From: Bacteroidales bacterium
Lineage (GTDB): Bacteria; Bacteroidota; Bacteroidia; Bacteroidales; UBA932
Assembly: GCA_017615135.1 (NCBI GenBank)
Contig: JAGAAU010000152.1
Location: 1 to 6,622, forward strand
Reading direction: 5' to 3'
Length of the DNA stretch: 6,622 bases
Below are positions 6,049 to 6,622 of this stretch, one piece after another (position 1 is the stretch's first letter; each line of letters begins with the position of its first letter). The position numbers and the translations under genes are program-made. The notes under the pieces were generated by a model that had not been told where the DNA came from, did no database searches, and was given only the letters and a program-made list of their open reading frames with translations.

Positions 6049-6561
6049 TTATTTGAACGTCTTGAAGATGGAAGTCAGCAGGGAAGTTGCCGTCGAGGCG
6101 ACCGAGGAGGAGCTGGAGCTGGTCTGGGTGGAGCCTCCGGTGGCAACTTTCGACAGCGCTCCTGTAAGGGCGCCTGTTGCCGCGGAAGCGGCTGCTGATG
6201 AAAGCGACCCGTTTGCAAGCGAGGCCAGGTCCAGGTTGGACAGTTTGCCAAGGTTGCTGAGGACACTGGTGGAGTTGCTGTTGTTTACCAGGTTGTTGGA
6301 TCCGGAGATGAGACCCTTGAGGAAGGTGCTCTTGTTTGCAAGCTCGCTCAGTCCCTTGATATTGTTGGCAAGAGTCATGATGTTGCTCAGGTTGTTGGCG
6401 TTGGAAAGATCCAGCTTTCCGTCGGCCTTGAACTGGGTGTAAAGCCCTACAAGCGCCTTTCCGGCTGCAATTCCGTTGTTCAGGTTAAGCCCCGCTGAGT
6501 TTACGGGCAGGGTGAAGAGCAGTGTAAGTGCGGCTGCTGCAAGTAGTTTGATAGCTTTCAT
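6049..6561 (-). CDS. Small secreted Asn/Ser/Leu-rich protein of unknown function
   Basis: I do not recognise this 170-residue protein. A clear Sec signal peptide covers about 1-22 (MKAIKLLAAAALTLLFTLPVNS). Residues 24-117 are rich in Leu, Asn and Ser in a loosely repeating pattern (LSNANNLSNI, TLANNIKGL, SNNLVNNSNS, LSNLGKLSNLDLASLANG), as expected for amphipathic helices or a surface repeat fold. Residues 118-150 are almost only Ala, Ser, Thr and Gly, with a run of six Ser. The C-terminus (LLTSIFKTFK) could form a short basic amphipathic helix. There is no Cys, no Trp and no catalytic motif. The signal peptide and the 6-base gap to the gene upstream support this strand over the antisense frame. 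A periplasmic or surface structural protein is the most that can be inferred. It lies upstream of a fimbrillin-like gene on the same strand. Confidence 0.82.
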   Translation of the reverse strand: MKAIKLLAAAALTLLFTLPVNSAGLNLNNGIAAGKALVGLYTQFKADGKLDLSNANNLSNIMTLANNIKGLSELANKSTFLKGLISGSNNLVNNSNSTSVLSNLGKLSNLDLASLANGSLSSAAASAATGALTGALSKVATGGSTQTSSSSSSVASTATSLLTSIFKTFK

Positions 6562-6567
6562 TGTCTG

Positions 6568-6622
6568 TTATTGTTTAAAGTTGTTGGTTACTTCAACGAT
6601 TTTTCCGTCTTTCAGATACCAA
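6568..6622 (-). CDS. C-terminal 17 residues of an unidentified gene (5' end outside window)
   Basis: On the minus strand, the frame that ends at TAA (6570-6568) reads WYLKDGKIVEVTNNFKQ up to the window edge. The composition (WYLKDGKIVEV, alternating strand-like residues) looks like a genuine protein end and not random sequence. The stop lies only 6 bases before the ATG of the Asn/Ser-rich gene, which is typical operon spacing. The fragment is too short to assign a family. Confidence 0.6.
   Translation of the reverse strand, partial: WYLKDGKIVEVTNNFKQ

Noticed and set aside
6032..6442. A 136-codon plus-strand frame rich in Leu, Glu and Ala.
   Set aside because: It is the antisense of the Asn/Ser-rich gene, whose own strand has a good signal peptide and operon-like spacing to the gene upstream; the Leu and Glu bias mirrors the repeated Asn/Leu/Ser codons.

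Overview
The window reads as chromosomal DNA from a member of the Bacteroidota, most likely the order Bacteroidales. Four things support this: promoter elements of the TAnnTTTG type; a UvrA with the Bacteroidota-style sequence ([42 protein letters not shown]); a fimbrillin-like lipoprotein; and the absence of convincing Shine-Dalgarno sequences. By eye the coding DNA is moderately GC-rich, which would suit a Rikenellaceae/Alistipes-like or similar gut lineage, but the genus cannot be fixed from this stretch. I see no CRISPR array, insertion sequence, phage gene or obvious horizontally acquired module.

Layout. Bases 1-1246 (+) hold the 3' end of a small conserved Bacteroidota envelope protein and, 3 bases later, a secreted M23 metallopeptidase-like protein with a C-terminal LysM domain; the two probably form an operon. 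Converging on them is a PlsC-type acyltransferase (1253-2008, -). Its promoter overlaps, face to face, the promoter of a tRNA-Glu(CUC) gene (2072-2143, +). The tRNA is followed by a compact hairpin/T-run terminator, and uvrA (2204-5092, +) starts only 30 bases beyond it with no visible promoter of its own.

Bases 5089-6622 are read from the minus strand. In the direction of transcription they hold the last codons of an unidentified gene (6568-6622), a small secreted Asn/Ser/Leu-rich protein of unknown function (6049-6561), a 90-base AT-rich gap with inverted repeats, and a fimbrillin-like lipoprotein (5089-5958). The stop codon of the lipoprotein gene overlaps that of uvrA.

Functionally the window mixes housekeeping (nucleotide excision repair, tRNA, phospholipid synthesis) with cell-envelope genes. 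No multi-gene novel system is evident. The items most worth a second look are an M23 domain in which one of the two catalytic histidines is Asn, the overlapping plsC/tRNA promoters, a tRNA terminator standing between uvrA and any promoter, a Gly/Ala-rich insertion with a DNA hairpin in UvrA, and an inverted repeat bracketing the promoter and start codon of the lipoprotein gene.
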